This document shows, piece after piece, positions 37,017-46,203 of a DNA stretch of 64,000 bases. Under the pieces are notes generated by a model. It made no database searches and was not told where the DNA came from. It saw nothing but the letters and a program-made list of their open reading frames with translations. Every line of letters starts with the position of its first letter. Positions within the stretch are counted from its first letter, which is position 1. This stretch comes from Vibrio kanaloae (lineage in GTDB: Bacteria > Pseudomonadota > Gammaproteobacteria > Enterobacterales > Vibrionaceae), in contig NZ_AP025497.1 of the NCBI RefSeq assembly GCF_024347535.1, positions 620,001 to 684,000 on the forward strand, read 5' to 3'. A program made the translations under genes and the position numbers.

Positions 37017-38396
37017 ATGGCTAAAGCAAAACGAGCTTATGTGTGTAATGACTGTGGTGCTGACTTTCCACGTTGGCAGGGGCAGTGCAATGCATGTGGT
37101 GCTTGGAACACGATTACAGAAGTTAGGTTAGCCGCTTCACCTCAGGTAGTGCGTAATGAAAGGTTATCTGGCTACGCGGGTGGGGCTACAGAATCGAGCG
37201 TTCAGACATTATCGGAAATTAACCTGCAAGAAGTCCCTCGTTTTAGCAGTGGCTTCAAAGAGCTTGACCGTGTGCTAGGCGGCGGTGTCGTGCCTGGTGC
37301 TGCTATCCTGATTGGCGGTAACCCTGGTGCAGGTAAATCAACACTGCTGCTGCAAACCATGTGTCAGCTCTCTTCTGAGTTACCTACTCTCTATGTGACA
37401 GGTGAAGAATCATTGCAACAAGTAGCAATGCGAGCTTCTCGACTTGGTTTACCGAAAGAGCATCTCAAAATGCTGTCTGAAACGAACGTGGATAAGATCT
37501 GTCAGGTTGCGGAAAAAGAACAGCCAAAGATCATGGTCATCGACTCAATCCAAGTTATGCATGTCGCTGATGTTCAGTCATCACCAGGCAGTGTTGCTCA
37601 GGTTCGTGAGTCAGCAACCGCTTTAACACGTTACGCAAAACAGAATAACGTTGCGGTATTCTTAGTTGGACACGTAACGAAAGACGGTACGCTGGCGGGG
37701 CCAAAAGTACTTGAACACATTATTGACTGTTCTGTTCTTCTTGATGGTGGGACAGATAGCCGTTTTAGAACATTGCGCAGCCACAAAAACCGTTTTGGTG
37801 CGGTGAATGAGCTGGGGGTGTTTGCCATGACAGGTCAAGGGTTAAAAGAAGTCAGCAACCCATCTGCTATATTCTTGTCTCGTGGTGAAGAAGAAACCTC
37901 GGGCAGTTCAGTGATGGTTGTATGGGAGGGGACTCGTCCGCTTCTTGTTGAAATCCAAGCTCTGGTCGACTATTCACAGCTGGCTAACCCGCGCCGTGTC
38001 GCTGTCGGCTTAGAGCAAAACAGACTTTCACTGTTATTGGCGGTGCTGCATAAACATGGCGGCTTACAAATGGCTGATCAAGATGTGTTTGTGAATGTCG
38101 TCGGTGGTGTTAAAGTAACCGAAACCAGTGCTGATCTTGCGTTGGTGATGGCACTACTATCTAGTTTCAGAGACCGAGCATTACCCAAAGATGTGGTGGT
38201 ATTTGGTGAAGTAGGCCTAGCTGGTGAGATTCGACCTGTACCGAGCGGGCAAGAACGTTTAAATGAAGCATTCAAACACGGCTTTAAGAAAGCGATTGTA
38301 CCGGCGGCTAATATGCCTAAAGGTGGCATTCCAGGAATGCAGATCCACGGTGTGAAAAAGTTATCAGAGGCAATTAATGCTTTTGATGAGTTGTAA
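37017..38396 (+). CDS. radA: DNA repair protein RadA
   Basis: RecA-like ATPase that processes recombination intermediates and promotes branch migration. The 459 residues have an N-terminal C4 zinc finger (CNDCG ... CNACG), Walker A GGNPGAGKST (near 101), the RadA-specific KNRFG motif (near 260) and a C-terminal Lon-protease-like domain (about 330-459, ending with GVKKLSEAI). The start is preceded by GAGG. The serB-radA neighbourhood is conserved in gammaproteobacteria. Confidence 0.97.
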   Translation: MAKAKRAYVCNDCGADFPRWQGQCNACGAWNTITEVRLAASPQVVRNERLSGYAGGATESSVQTLSEINLQEVPRFSSGFKELDRVLGGGVVPGAAILIGGNPGAGKSTLLLQTMCQLSSELPTLYVTGEESLQQVAMRASRLGLPKEHLKMLSETNVDKICQVAEKEQPKIMVIDSIQVMHVADVQSSPGSVAQVRESATALTRYAKQNNVAVFLVGHVTKDGTLAGPKVLEHIIDCSVLLDGGTDSRFRTLRSHKNRFGAVNELGVFAMTGQGLKEVSNPSAIFLSRGEEETSGSSVMVVWEGTRPLLVEIQALVDYSQLANPRRVAVGLEQNRLSLLLAVLHKHGGLQMADQDVFVNVVGGVKVTETSADLALVMALLSSFRDRALPKDVVVFGEVGLAGEIRPVPSGQERLNEAFKHGFKKAIVPAANMPKGGIPGMQIHGVKKLSEAINAFDEL

Positions 38397-38507
38397 TTGA
38401 ACTCACTTCAGCTACTCTATACAGCAGCAATTCAGCCTAACCTTAAAGCCGATTGAACTTTGGGTTAGCACTATAAATAACAATCACTTAGATTGTTACT
38501 ACTTGAG

Positions 38508-38546
38508 TGCCTTTTTCTATATGTTAGAAAAAGGCAAAGTTTTTTA
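38508..38546 (+). terminator. radA terminator
   Basis: TGCCTTTTTCTA-tatgt-TAGAAAAAGGCA is a perfect 12-base stem; six Ts follow after AAAG. Confidence 0.75.
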
Positions 38547-38583
38547 GACCCAAATGCATGCAAAGCTATCAGTCTTCACAGAT

Positions 38584-38594
38584 TGTGATATACT
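38584..38594 (+). promoter_or_regulatory. Extended -10 promoter of the EF-G gene
   Basis: TGATATACT contains TATACT with an upstream TGN extension; there is no convincing -35 box. The predicted start is about 31 bases before the EF-G start codon. Confidence 0.5.
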
Positions 38595-38631
38595 CTGCGC
38601 GCATTTTATATCCTATTAACAGAGTAAGACA

Positions 38632-40719
38632 ATGGCAGATTTATCGAAATACAGAAACATTGGTATTTTCGCGCACGTTGATGCGGGTAAAACAACTACC
38701 ACTGAGCGTATCCTTAAGCTAACTGGTCAAATCCACAAATCTGGTGAGACACATGATGGCGAATCAACTACTGACTTCATGGAACAGGAAGCTGAGCGCG
38801 GTATTACTATCCAATCAGCAGCTGTAAGCTGTTTTTGGAACGATCACCGTCTAAACGTTATCGATACTCCTGGACACGTTGACTTTACAGTTGAAGTATA
38901 CCGTTCTCTTAAAGTACTTGATGGCGGTATCGGTGTATTCTGTGGTTCTGGTGGTGTTGAACCTCAATCAGAAACTAACTGGCGCTACGCTAACGAATCA
39001 GGTGTATCTCGTCTGATCTTCGTTAACAAACTAGACCGTATGGGTGCAGATTTCTACAACGTTGTTGACCAAGTTAAAAACGTTCTAGGTGCAACTCCTC
39101 TAGTTATGGTTCTACCAATCGGTCGTGAAGACGAATTCGTTGGTGTTGTAGACCTACTAAGCCGTAAAGCATACGTTTGGGATGACACTGGTCTTCCTGA
39201 AAACTACGAAATAAAAGATGTTCCTGCGGACATGGTAGATGACGTAGAACAATACCGTGAAGAGCTAATCGAAACTGCTGTAGAGCAAGACGATGACCTA
39301 ATGGAAGCTTACATGGAAGGTGAAGAGCCTTCTATCGAAGACGTTAAGCGTTGTATCCGTAAAGGTACTCGTGACCTAGCATTCTTCCCAACTTTCTGTG
39401 GTTCTGCATTCAAAAACAAGGGCGTACAAATCGTTCTTGACGCTGTTGTAGATTACCTACCTTCTCCAACTGAAGTTGATCCTCAACCTCTAATGGACGA
39501 AGAAGGCGAAGAAACTGGCGAGCACGCTATCGTTTCTACAAGCGAGACATTTAAAGCGCTTGCATTCAAAATCATGGATGACCGCTTCGGTGCCCTAACT
39601 TTCGTTCGTATTTACTCTGGTAAATTGAACAAAGGTGACACTATTCTTAATGCCTTTACTGGTAAAACTGAGCGTGTTGGCCGTATGGTTGAGATGCAAG
39701 CTGATGACCGTAACGAACTAACTAGCGCACAAGCTGGTGACATCATTGCGATCGTTGGTATGAAGAACGTGCAAACTGGTCACACTCTATGTGATCCTAA
39801 GCACCCAGTAACGCTTGAGCCTATGGTATTCCCAACTCCAGTAATCTCAATCGCTGTATCTCCAAAAGATAAAGGCGGTTCTGAGAAAATGGGTATCGCG
39901 ATCGGTAAAATGGTTGCAGAAGATCCATCTTTCCAAGTTGAGACTGACGAAGAGACTGGCGAAACTATCCTGAAAGGTATGGGTGAACTTCACCTAGACA
40001 TCAAGGTAGATATCCTTAAGCGTACATACGGCGTTGACCTAACTGTAGGTGCTCCTCAAGTTGCTTACCGTGAAACTATCACTCAAGCAATTGAAGATAG
40101 CTACACGCACAAGAAGCAATCTGGTGGTTCTGGTCAATTCGGTAAGATCGATTACCGTATCAAACCAGGCGAAGCTGGTTCTGGCTTCTCATTCAAGTCT
40201 TCTGTTGTGGGCGGTAACGTTCCTAAAGAATTCTGGCCAGCAGTTGAGAAAGGCTTTGCATCTATGATGGAAAACGGCGTACTAGCTGGCTTCCCTACTC
40301 TAGACGTTGAAGTTGAACTTTTCGATGGTGGTTTCCACGCAGTCGATTCATCTGCAATCGCATTTGAAATCGCAGCGAAAGGCGCATTCCGTCAATCTAT
40401 GCCTAAAGCTGGCGCGCAACTTCTTGAGCCTATCATGAACGTTGACGTGTTCACTCCAGACGATCACGTTGGTGATGTTATCGGTGACCTTAACCGTCGT
40501 CGTGGCATGATCAAAGATCAACAAGCTGGCGTTACTGGTGTTCGTATTAAAGCTGACGTCCCTCTTTCTGAGATGTTCGGCTACATCGGTCACCTACGTA
40601 CTATCACTTCTGGTCGTGGCCAATTCTCTATGGAATTCGCACAATACGCACCATGTCCAACTAACGTTGCTGACGAAGTGATTGCAAAAGTTAAAGCAGA
40701 AAAAGAAGCTGGTAAGTAA
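38632..40719 (+). CDS. fusA: Elongation factor G, second copy
   Basis: Translational GTPase for ribosome translocation or recycling. The 695 residues cover all five EF-G domains; the G motifs are [20 protein letters not shown] and NKLDRMGAD, and domain IV has the GGSGQFG block. It lies alone, not in the rpsL-rpsG-fusA-tuf operon, so it is likely the second EF-G known in vibrios (V. cholerae VC2342 has this position, from memory). The N terminus is shorter than in the str-operon form. Codon usage is strongly biased toward preferred codons, which suggests high expression. Whether it translocates or mainly recycles is unknown. Confidence 0.95.
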   Translation: MADLSKYRNIGIFAHVDAGKTTTTERILKLTGQIHKSGETHDGESTTDFMEQEAERGITIQSAAVSCFWNDHRLNVIDTPGHVDFTVEVYRSLKVLDGGIGVFCGSGGVEPQSETNWRYANESGVSRLIFVNKLDRMGADFYNVVDQVKNVLGATPLVMVLPIGREDEFVGVVDLLSRKAYVWDDTGLPENYEIKDVPADMVDDVEQYREELIETAVEQDDDLMEAYMEGEEPSIEDVKRCIRKGTRDLAFFPTFCGSAFKNKGVQIVLDAVVDYLPSPTEVDPQPLMDEEGEETGEHAIVSTSETFKALAFKIMDDRFGALTFVRIYSGKLNKGDTILNAFTGKTERVGRMVEMQADDRNELTSAQAGDIIAIVGMKNVQTGHTLCDPKHPVTLEPMVFPTPVISIAVSPKDKGGSEKMGIAIGKMVAEDPSFQVETDEETGETILKGMGELHLDIKVDILKRTYGVDLTVGAPQVAYRETITQAIEDSYTHKKQSGGSGQFGKIDYRIKPGEAGSGFSFKSSVVGGNVPKEFWPAVEKGFASMMENGVLAGFPTLDVEVELFDGGFHAVDSSAIAFEIAAKGAFRQSMPKAGAQLLEPIMNVDVFTPDDHVGDVIGDLNRRRGMIKDQQAGVTGVRIKADVPLSEMFGYIGHLRTITSGRGQFSMEFAQYAPCPTNVADEVIAKVKAEKEAGK

Positions 40720-40741
40720 TTAGCCCTTTTCTCAATTAGTT

Positions 40742-40779
40742 AAAAAAGCCCCGCAAGTGAAAGCTTGCGGGGCTTTTTA
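40742..40779. terminator. EF-G terminator
   Basis: AAAAAAGCCCCGCAAG-tgaaag-CTTGCGGGGCTTTTT, a perfect 15-base stem with flanking A and T tracts. It can act in both directions. Confidence 0.95.
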
Positions 40780-40794
40780 TTGCTTGTAACATAC

Positions 40795-40885
<91 letters not shown>

Positions 40886-40962
40886 TGTGATGTGCCCCTA
40901 AAAAGTAGACACAGGGGTTGTCCCGTATTTAATCAACACGGGACAGATAAAGAAGGGAGAGA

Positions 40963-41175
40963 TTAACGCTTTAAGTCGATGTAAATTTGCTCTACTTTGG
41001 TACGAGCCCAATCTGTTTTACGCAAAAACTTTAAGCTTGATTTAATACTCGGGTCTTTTTTAAAGCAGTTGATGTTCACCATGTAACTCAACTCTTCCCA
41101 ACCGTAATGTTCAACCAATTCAGTCAGTAGCTTCTGTAGAGTGATACCGTGAAGTGGATTATTGTCTTGTGTCAT
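40963..41175 (-). CDS. VF530-family DNA-binding protein
   Basis: 70-residue protein of the VF530 (DUF2132) family, named after a Vibrio fischeri protein. The recognisable core is [20 protein letters not shown], then [20 protein letters not shown] and [10 protein letters not shown]. It is small, basic and all-helical in the family, with proposed DNA binding. It is read toward the heptamer array. The cellular role is unknown. Confidence 0.9.
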   Translation of the reverse strand: MTQDNNPLHGITLQKLLTELVEHYGWEELSYMVNINCFKKDPSIKSSLKFLRKTDWARTKVEQIYIDLKR

Positions 41176-41220
41176 GAGATGTTCTCGCCATTTATTTGAG
41201 CTAAGTATACCAGTTTCGCT

Positions 41221-42171
41221 TTATGAATTATCCGACCATTTGAGTTCGTAATCGGAGTGAATAATCGAAAGCTCTTCTCTACCTGTGTTACCAAATAATC
41301 TAACCTGAGCCTGCATCCACCCTTCGAAACGTTTTATTTTTTCTCGATGAAAGTAACCAGGAGGCGCGCACAAAAAGTAATTGTATTTGGGCTTGAGCGC
41401 AATGTTACCAATTCTTACTAACTTCTTTTCTTGCAAATAACGATACACTAAGCTGTGCTTAACTAGGGCAACGCCTTGAACGGATAGCGCACCTTCTAAC
41501 ACAAAATGAGAGCCATCAAATTGCAATGATGTGCGGCCAGCTTTTACTCCTGCGACTTTTAACCAGAGATTCCAATCCATATCAGGCCAACGGTCTTCAA
41601 TAAGTTCTGCTTTATGCAGATCGTCGATGTCATAGATACCGTGTTTCTCTTGATAGATAGGGTGACAAACAGGGTAAATGACCTCGTCCATCAACCAGCG
41701 TGATTCGATGTTTGGGTAGTCTCCATGACCATATCGAACGCAGACATCAATATTAGAATCTTCAAAGGTTACTAACTTGTTGGTCGGTTCGATCAGCATA
41801 GATAAATCTGGATGACGCTCGCGAAAATCGCCAATTCGAGGCACTAACCAATGTTGTGCAAAAGAGGGCACGGTAGAAATTGATAATTGAGTGGGGTTAG
41901 GGTCTTGGTTGATTCGTCTTACACCATCTTGAATATGAGCAAAGCCTTTCTTCGCTTGCAGGTACAGTACTTCGCCTTCATGGGTTAATACTATTTTTCG
42001 GTGTTGGCGAATAAACAGATCTGCGCCTAACCACTCTTCAAGTTGACGAATTTGTTGGCTGACTGCTGCTGCCGTGACAAATAGCTTTTGTGCGGCGAGT
42101 TTAAAACTGCCTGTTTCTGCCGCCGTGTAAAAGTAATAGATCCCTTGAAATGGTGGGGTTCGCTCTCTCAC
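41221..42171 (-). CDS. LysR-family transcriptional regulator
   Basis: 316-residue regulator with an N-terminal winged HTH (about 10-68: FYTAAETGSFKLAAQKLFVTAAAVSQQIRQLE in the typical pattern, with LGADLFIR) and a substrate-binding domain of the GcvA-like subgroup. The start is GTG 42171, preceded by AAGGA at eight bases; ATG two bases upstream would hit a stop at once. It is divergent from the DUF1127 gene, with a 103-base shared promoter region, so it may control that gene. Its effector is unknown. Confidence 0.9.
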   Translation of the reverse strand: MRERTPPFQGIYYFYTAAETGSFKLAAQKLFVTAAAVSQQIRQLEEWLGADLFIRQHRKIVLTHEGEVLYLQAKKGFAHIQDGVRRINQDPNPTQLSISTVPSFAQHWLVPRIGDFRERHPDLSMLIEPTNKLVTFEDSNIDVCVRYGHGDYPNIESRWLMDEVIYPVCHPIYQEKHGIYDIDDLHKAELIEDRWPDMDWNLWLKVAGVKAGRTSLQFDGSHFVLEGALSVQGVALVKHSLVYRYLQEKKLVRIGNIALKPKYNYFLCAPPGYFHREKIKRFEGWMQAQVRLFGNTGREELSIIHSDYELKWSDNS

Positions 42172-42274
42172 ATTAGTTTTCCTTAACTGAATGCCAGTAT
42201 CTATCGTTTGTCGCTAGTGCGCTATTAGCCGATTATTGACCACGACAAAGCGGAAAATCAATAGGAGAGTTGCA

Positions 42275-42481
42275 ATGAACACAATAACAGAGATATCAAC
42301 TACTCATCATTCATTCTTATCATCGTTTCCAGTTAAGAAATTCTATTCTAAGTTTAAGGTGTATCTTCAGAATCGTAGAACGAGAAAACACTTATCTGAA
42401 CTGTCGGATCATTTACTTGAAGATGTTGGTATTACCCAAAGTCAGGCTAACGAAGAGCTGAGAAAACCGTTTTGGAAGTGA
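42275..42481 (+). CDS. Small DUF1127 protein
   Basis: 68-residue protein. The C-terminal half holds the DUF1127 pattern: KVYLQNRRTRKHLSELSDHL and LLEDVGITQSQANEELRKPFW. ATG 42275 follows AGGAGAG; an in-frame ATG 39 bases upstream is less likely. DUF1127 proteins are small Arg-rich proteins; some bind RNA or affect phosphate and carbon metabolism in alphaproteobacteria, but no function can be claimed here. It is divergent from a LysR regulator and convergent with an acyl-CoA synthetase. Confidence 0.88.
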   Translation: MNTITEISTTHHSFLSSFPVKKFYSKFKVYLQNRRTRKHLSELSDHLLEDVGITQSQANEELRKPFWK

Positions 42482-42534
42482 GCTAGATTAGCACTTAGGA
42501 TAGGTTTAATAATTATAATCTGAGCGGAATAATG

Positions 42535-42565
42535 AAGGGAGCCGTAATGACTCCCTTTCTATTTT
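42535..42565 (+). terminator. Terminator after the DUF1127 gene
   Basis: AAGGGAG and CTCCCTT around a nine-base loop, followed by TCTATTTT. The tail is imperfect. Confidence 0.65.
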
Positions 42566-42567
42566 GG

Positions 42568-44256
42568 TTACTCTTCCCAAACTACCAATTTATCTTTCGG
42601 CCAGTTATGTCCGACTTCGTGGTACTTTTGTTCAAGTATATGTCGCTTTATTTTGAGAGTAGGGGTAAGTACACCATTATCGATGCTCCAAGGTTCCTTA
42701 ATCATCAGTACACCCTTGATCTTCTCGTGTGAACCGAGCTGCTCATTCATTTTCTCGATAACGCGCTTTGTCGTGCTCTCATAGCGAGCTCTATCGAAAT
42801 TAGGGAAGTCATGCGGTACCACAAGTAGGATAGGACCTGGTAAGCCTAAGCCTATCAAACACATCATTTCTACGCGGCTATACTCAAAGAGTTTATTCTC
42901 GATAGGGACGGGAGCAACAAATTTACCTTTAGCGGTTTTAAAGGTATCTTTCTTACGTCCACGAATCGTTAGGTAGCCTTCGCTATCAATATCGCCAATA
43001 TCTCCAGTATGGAGCCAACCTTCTGAATTGAAAGATTCTTGGGTCGCAATGTCATTCTTGTAGTAGCCACAGAATAGGCCTTTGCCTCGAACAAGGATCT
43101 CTTCATCTTCCGCTATTTTGAGTTCGATCCCTGGACCTGCATTACCAACCGTACCAATTTTATCGGCTCTGAATGGGTAGTTGAGCGTGCTGTAGGCGAA
43201 AGACTCTGTCATGCCCCATGCCTCGGTAATGTGTAAGCCAACACTCTCATACCATGCCAGTAGAGCGGGTGATACCGGAGCTGAGCCACACCCAAGAACA
43301 CGGGCTTGGTCTAACCCTAAACCATCAGCAAGCTTCTTCTTGATGATGTTGTTGATAAACGGAATCTTAAGTAAGAAGTTCAGTTTCTTCTGCGGCAATT
43401 TGTCTTGGATTCGCTGCTGGAACAGAGTCCATAAACGAGGAACTGAAATAAACAGAGTAGGACGATGCATTTTCACATCATCAATAAACGTGTCTAAAGA
43501 CTCTGGGAAAGCCGTGACTACGCCACCCATCACTGAAGAACCAAAGATGTAAACGCGCTCTGTAATATGGGCAAGCGGTAGGTAAGAAAACAGGCGATCG
43601 CCAGGTTGGATTCCAATATGGTCAATCAACCTTTGAACAGACCAAGTAAACGCGCCGTACGTGAGCATTGCGCCTTTTGGTAGCCCTGATGTACCCGATG
43701 TATAAACAAGTGACATCAGCTTATCATCGTGATGCTGAGGGCGTTTGGTTGATGGTTCATGTTTATCGATGAGTTCTTCAAAAGTATGATGACATTTTGC
43801 TGCACTGTCATAAGGAAGCGAGATGCTTATCAGGCTTGGGTTGTCATCTAATACTTTTTGCGTTGCAGTAGCATCGTCGAGTTTACCCGCAATCACAATC
43901 TTACTTTCGCTGTGTTCAATACAGTATTGAATCGTATCGGCACCAGCCGTTGGGAAAATAGGGACGCTAACAAAGTCCCCCAACATCATGGCAAGATCGC
44001 AGATAAACCACTCTGCACAGTTTTTAGAAACCAGAGCCACTCGGTCACCAGGTTTGGCGCCAAGAGCTTCGAGTGCAGAAGCAAGTTTGAGTGCTTTATC
44101 GGCCACTTCTTTATATGTGAACTCCACAAATTGGCGGTTAATTATTTGTTTTAAATAGACCTCATCTGGGCGTTCTTCTGCCCATTTTAAAATCATATCA
44201 TTGGGTGTAGGGAGAGCTGTTGCTTGTTCTTGGCTAAACTCGTTAGGCTGAATCAT
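42568..44256 (-). CDS. AMP-dependent long-chain acyl-CoA synthetase
   Basis: 562-residue ANL-superfamily enzyme that would activate fatty acids with ATP and CoA. It shows the phosphate loop YTSGTSGLPKGAML (near residue 190), AWGMTES (near 345), GWLHTGDIGDID (near 420) and RGRKKDTFKTAKG with the C-terminal domain behind it. It resembles the FAA1/FAA15 long-chain group rather than E. coli FadD. I recall a similar gene next to the second EF-G in V. cholerae (VC2341). No other lipid gene is adjacent, so its substrate is uncertain. Confidence 0.9.
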   Translation of the reverse strand: MIQPNEFSQEQATALPTPNDMILKWAEERPDEVYLKQIINRQFVEFTYKEVADKALKLASALEALGAKPGDRVALVSKNCAEWFICDLAMMLGDFVSVPIFPTAGADTIQYCIEHSESKIVIAGKLDDATATQKVLDDNPSLISISLPYDSAAKCHHTFEELIDKHEPSTKRPQHHDDKLMSLVYTSGTSGLPKGAMLTYGAFTWSVQRLIDHIGIQPGDRLFSYLPLAHITERVYIFGSSVMGGVVTAFPESLDTFIDDVKMHRPTLFISVPRLWTLFQQRIQDKLPQKKLNFLLKIPFINNIIKKKLADGLGLDQARVLGCGSAPVSPALLAWYESVGLHITEAWGMTESFAYSTLNYPFRADKIGTVGNAGPGIELKIAEDEEILVRGKGLFCGYYKNDIATQESFNSEGWLHTGDIGDIDSEGYLTIRGRKKDTFKTAKGKFVAPVPIENKLFEYSRVEMMCLIGLGLPGPILLVVPHDFPNFDRARYESTTKRVIEKMNEQLGSHEKIKGVLMIKEPWSIDNGVLTPTLKIKRHILEQKYHEVGHNWPKDKLVVWEE

Positions 44257-44339
44257 TGTCTAACTCCATGTTTTTCGCTAAGTTATTTTTGTTAAAATCA
44301 TGTTAAATGTACCATGTTTTTTTATTTTTGAGAGTAAAA

Positions 44340-45089
44340 TTAGCGTTTTCTGTTATCCATGCACGTGCGCCTGTAACTTGCCGGTGTTACTCCGGTCCTT
44401 TTCTTAAAAATTCTCGAGAAGTACGAGACATCCTTGTAGCCACATTGATAAGCAATCACAGCAATTTTTGATTCGGTATCCGCTTCAATCAGCTTCTTAG
44501 CCAACAAAATCCGCTTGTCACACACAAAGTCTCTAAAGCTTACCCCAAAGTGTAGATGAAACTTTTTCGAAAAGTAGGTTGTTGAACAATGACATCGATC
44601 GGCAATTTCTGTTTCTCTAATGTCTCTGTTGATATTTCTCATTATAAAATTGACTACTTCCGATGTGAATATTTTTGCTGGTAATTGGTTGTTCTTGTTC
44701 ATGTTTCTATCTATGTCGAAGTGAGGATCAAAAATATGTTGTGTTTTCTCTTTTAGTTCTTCTAATTTACGACTCAGATTATGGCTGCTCGTTTCGATAA
44801 TAAAAAATACATTCTTATGATTTCTAATAATATTAGGTAACGGGGATGAGCAAATAATGACTATTCGCTTATTTAGGTTCTCACAAATAGAAATCGCCAT
44901 GTTAAGTAATTGATAATTATCGTTGTTATTGATAGTCAAAAATACCAATCTAACATCTAAGTTACTGATAATAGAGATATCTTGACCAAAATATTGCACG
45001 GAAAAGTAATGGCTAATTTTTTTTATAATAACTGAGTTAAATTCACTATCCACATCCGATAATAATGGTGTAACTATATTTATACTCAT
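44340..45089 (-). CDS. AraC-family regulator beside the Tad locus
   Basis: About 249 residues. The C-terminal 100 carry two helix-turn-helix motifs: IADRCHCSTTYFSKKFHLHF and IAVIAYQCGYKDVSYFSRIF, with the family end GVTPASYR. The N-terminal 120 residues alternate strands and helices (VRLVFLTI, RIVIICSS, VFFIIET) like a receiver fold, but no phosphoacceptor aspartate is evident. The start may be ATG 45089 or GTG 45107. It is divergent from flp, separated by 188 bases, and is a good candidate regulator of the Tad genes. It is AT-rich. Confidence 0.88.
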   Translation of the reverse strand: MSINIVTPLLSDVDSEFNSVIIKKISHYFSVQYFGQDISIISNLDVRLVFLTINNNDNYQLLNMAISICENLNKRIVIICSSPLPNIIRNHKNVFFIIETSSHNLSRKLEELKEKTQHIFDPHFDIDRNMNKNNQLPAKIFTSEVVNFIMRNINRDIRETEIADRCHCSTTYFSKKFHLHFGVSFRDFVCDKRILLAKKLIEADTESKIAVIAYQCGYKDVSYFSRIFKKRTGVTPASYRRTCMDNRKR

Positions 45090-45277
45090 ATGTATCCAGT
45101 TTCGCACTAAAGGTATGAATCAATAATAGGTGAATAACCAAGCATACTAATTAGATTAGAAGTACCACAAAAAAGTGCAAGTAAATGGCAAGAAAATCCT
45201 AACCAAATATATTGTTCAGCTCTAGATTTAGTTTACAGGCAAACAAAGCCTGATACGTAAATCAAGGAGAAGTTCTC

Positions 45278-45466
45278 ATGGATAAGTTTCTGAATAATTG
45301 TAAAGATTTCATGAAAGATGAAGAGGGGCTAACCGTTATTGAGTATGTTATCGGTGCGGCATTGTTAGTGTTAGGTTTAACAACGGTATTTTCTGGTTTG
45401 GGCACTACTCTTGCAGATAAGCTAAATGAAATTGTAGAAGATGTTGGTACGACTACGACTCCTTAA
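45278..45466 (+). CDS. flp: Flp pilin 1
   Basis: 62-residue major pilin of the Flp/Tad fibre. The leader ends at Gly17, followed by LTVIEYVIGAALLVLGL: the Flp motif with Glu+5 and Tyr+6 and a hydrophobic helix of about 20 residues. Prepilin peptidase TadV should cut after the Gly. AAGGAGA lies nine bases before the start. It heads the Tad operon, directly followed by a second pilin gene. Confidence 0.95.
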   Translation: MDKFLNNCKDFMKDEEGLTVIEYVIGAALLVLGLTTVFSGLGTTLADKLNEIVEDVGTTTTP

Positions 45467-45472
45467 TACCTC

Positions 45473-45625
45473 ATGAATAGAAAAGGAGTGGGACAACAGA
45501 GGGGGTTGACTACGGTGGAGTATGTGATCGGTGCTGCCTCACTTGTTATTTTTGTGGCGTTAGTTTTTTCTGGATTAGCGACAGCTTTGTTGAGCAAATT
45601 TCAGGAAATTATATCGAGTGTGTAA
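45473..45625 (+). CDS. Flp pilin 2
   Basis: 50-residue second Flp-type pilin, six bases after flp 1 with no terminator between. The sequence QQRG then LTTVEYVIGAASLV has the same cleavage site, Glu+5 and Tyr+6. Without the acidic tail of the first pilin it ends in SKFQEIISSV. AAGGAG occurs inside its own N-terminal coding region rather than upstream, so translation is probably coupled to flp 1. Some Tad systems have two flp genes where only one is the main subunit. Confidence 0.88.
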   Translation: MNRKGVGQQRGLTTVEYVIGAASLVIFVALVFSGLATALLSKFQEIISSV

Positions 45626-45634
45626 ATAGATCAT

Positions 45635-46165
45635 ATGATTGATGAGCCTTCTGTATTTTGGGCGTTGCTAATTGCAGTTTCGGTATACGATGTTGAGAAA
45701 CATCGTATACCGAACAAAATATTGATTATGTTTATGTTTGTATATTTATTATCAATGTTTGATAGCGATTACACCTTTGGTGTTTTTCTCATGTCATTAG
45801 CTGGAGCCGTTGTATTTTTTTGTTTTGGATTACTCTTATATTTTGTAAGAGCTATGTCAGCAGGAGATGTAAAGCTATTAGGTATAGTGGGGATGTATCT
45901 CGGATGGGGACAACTGATTGATGCATCTTACTTTATCTTACTTTCTGCTGGAGTGATCGGGACATTCTATCTGCTATATAACTTTTCCAACTCGAACAGT
46001 CTCAGTATTAAAGGCTATTTTGAAAGTAAGTTAATAATGCTTGGTGGCGTAAGCCCTGTTACAGAGAAAGGCTCTGTAATACATTCTAGGTATTCGAATA
46101 AAGCGACTATGCCCTTTGCTCCCTCAGTTGTTATAGGACTAGCGATGTATAGTTATTTCACTTAA
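45635..46165 (+). CDS. tadV: Prepilin peptidase TadV/CpaA
   Basis: 176-residue A24-family aspartic peptidase that cuts Flp prepilins and TadE/TadF pseudopilins at the inner membrane. The catalytic aspartates are Asp19 (YDVEKHRIPN) and Asp78 (MSAGDVKLL). Five or six hydrophobic segments cover the rest. The N-terminal methylase domain of PilD-type enzymes is absent, as in TadV. The gene is nine bases after flp 2. Confidence 0.93.
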   Translation: MIDEPSVFWALLIAVSVYDVEKHRIPNKILIMFMFVYLLSMFDSDYTFGVFLMSLAGAVVFFCFGLLLYFVRAMSAGDVKLLGIVGMYLGWGQLIDASYFILLSAGVIGTFYLLYNFSNSNSLSIKGYFESKLIMLGGVSPVTEKGSVIHSRYSNKATMPFAPSVVIGLAMYSYFT

Positions 46166-46203
46166 TCCGGTTGTTGGTTAGCTTTTATGGAGAGGAATAA
46201 TAT

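Noticed and set aside
45190..45210. Sigma-54 promoter before flp (TGGCAAG...)
   Set aside because: A GG is present, but no GC occurs ten bases downstream, so the -12 element is missing.
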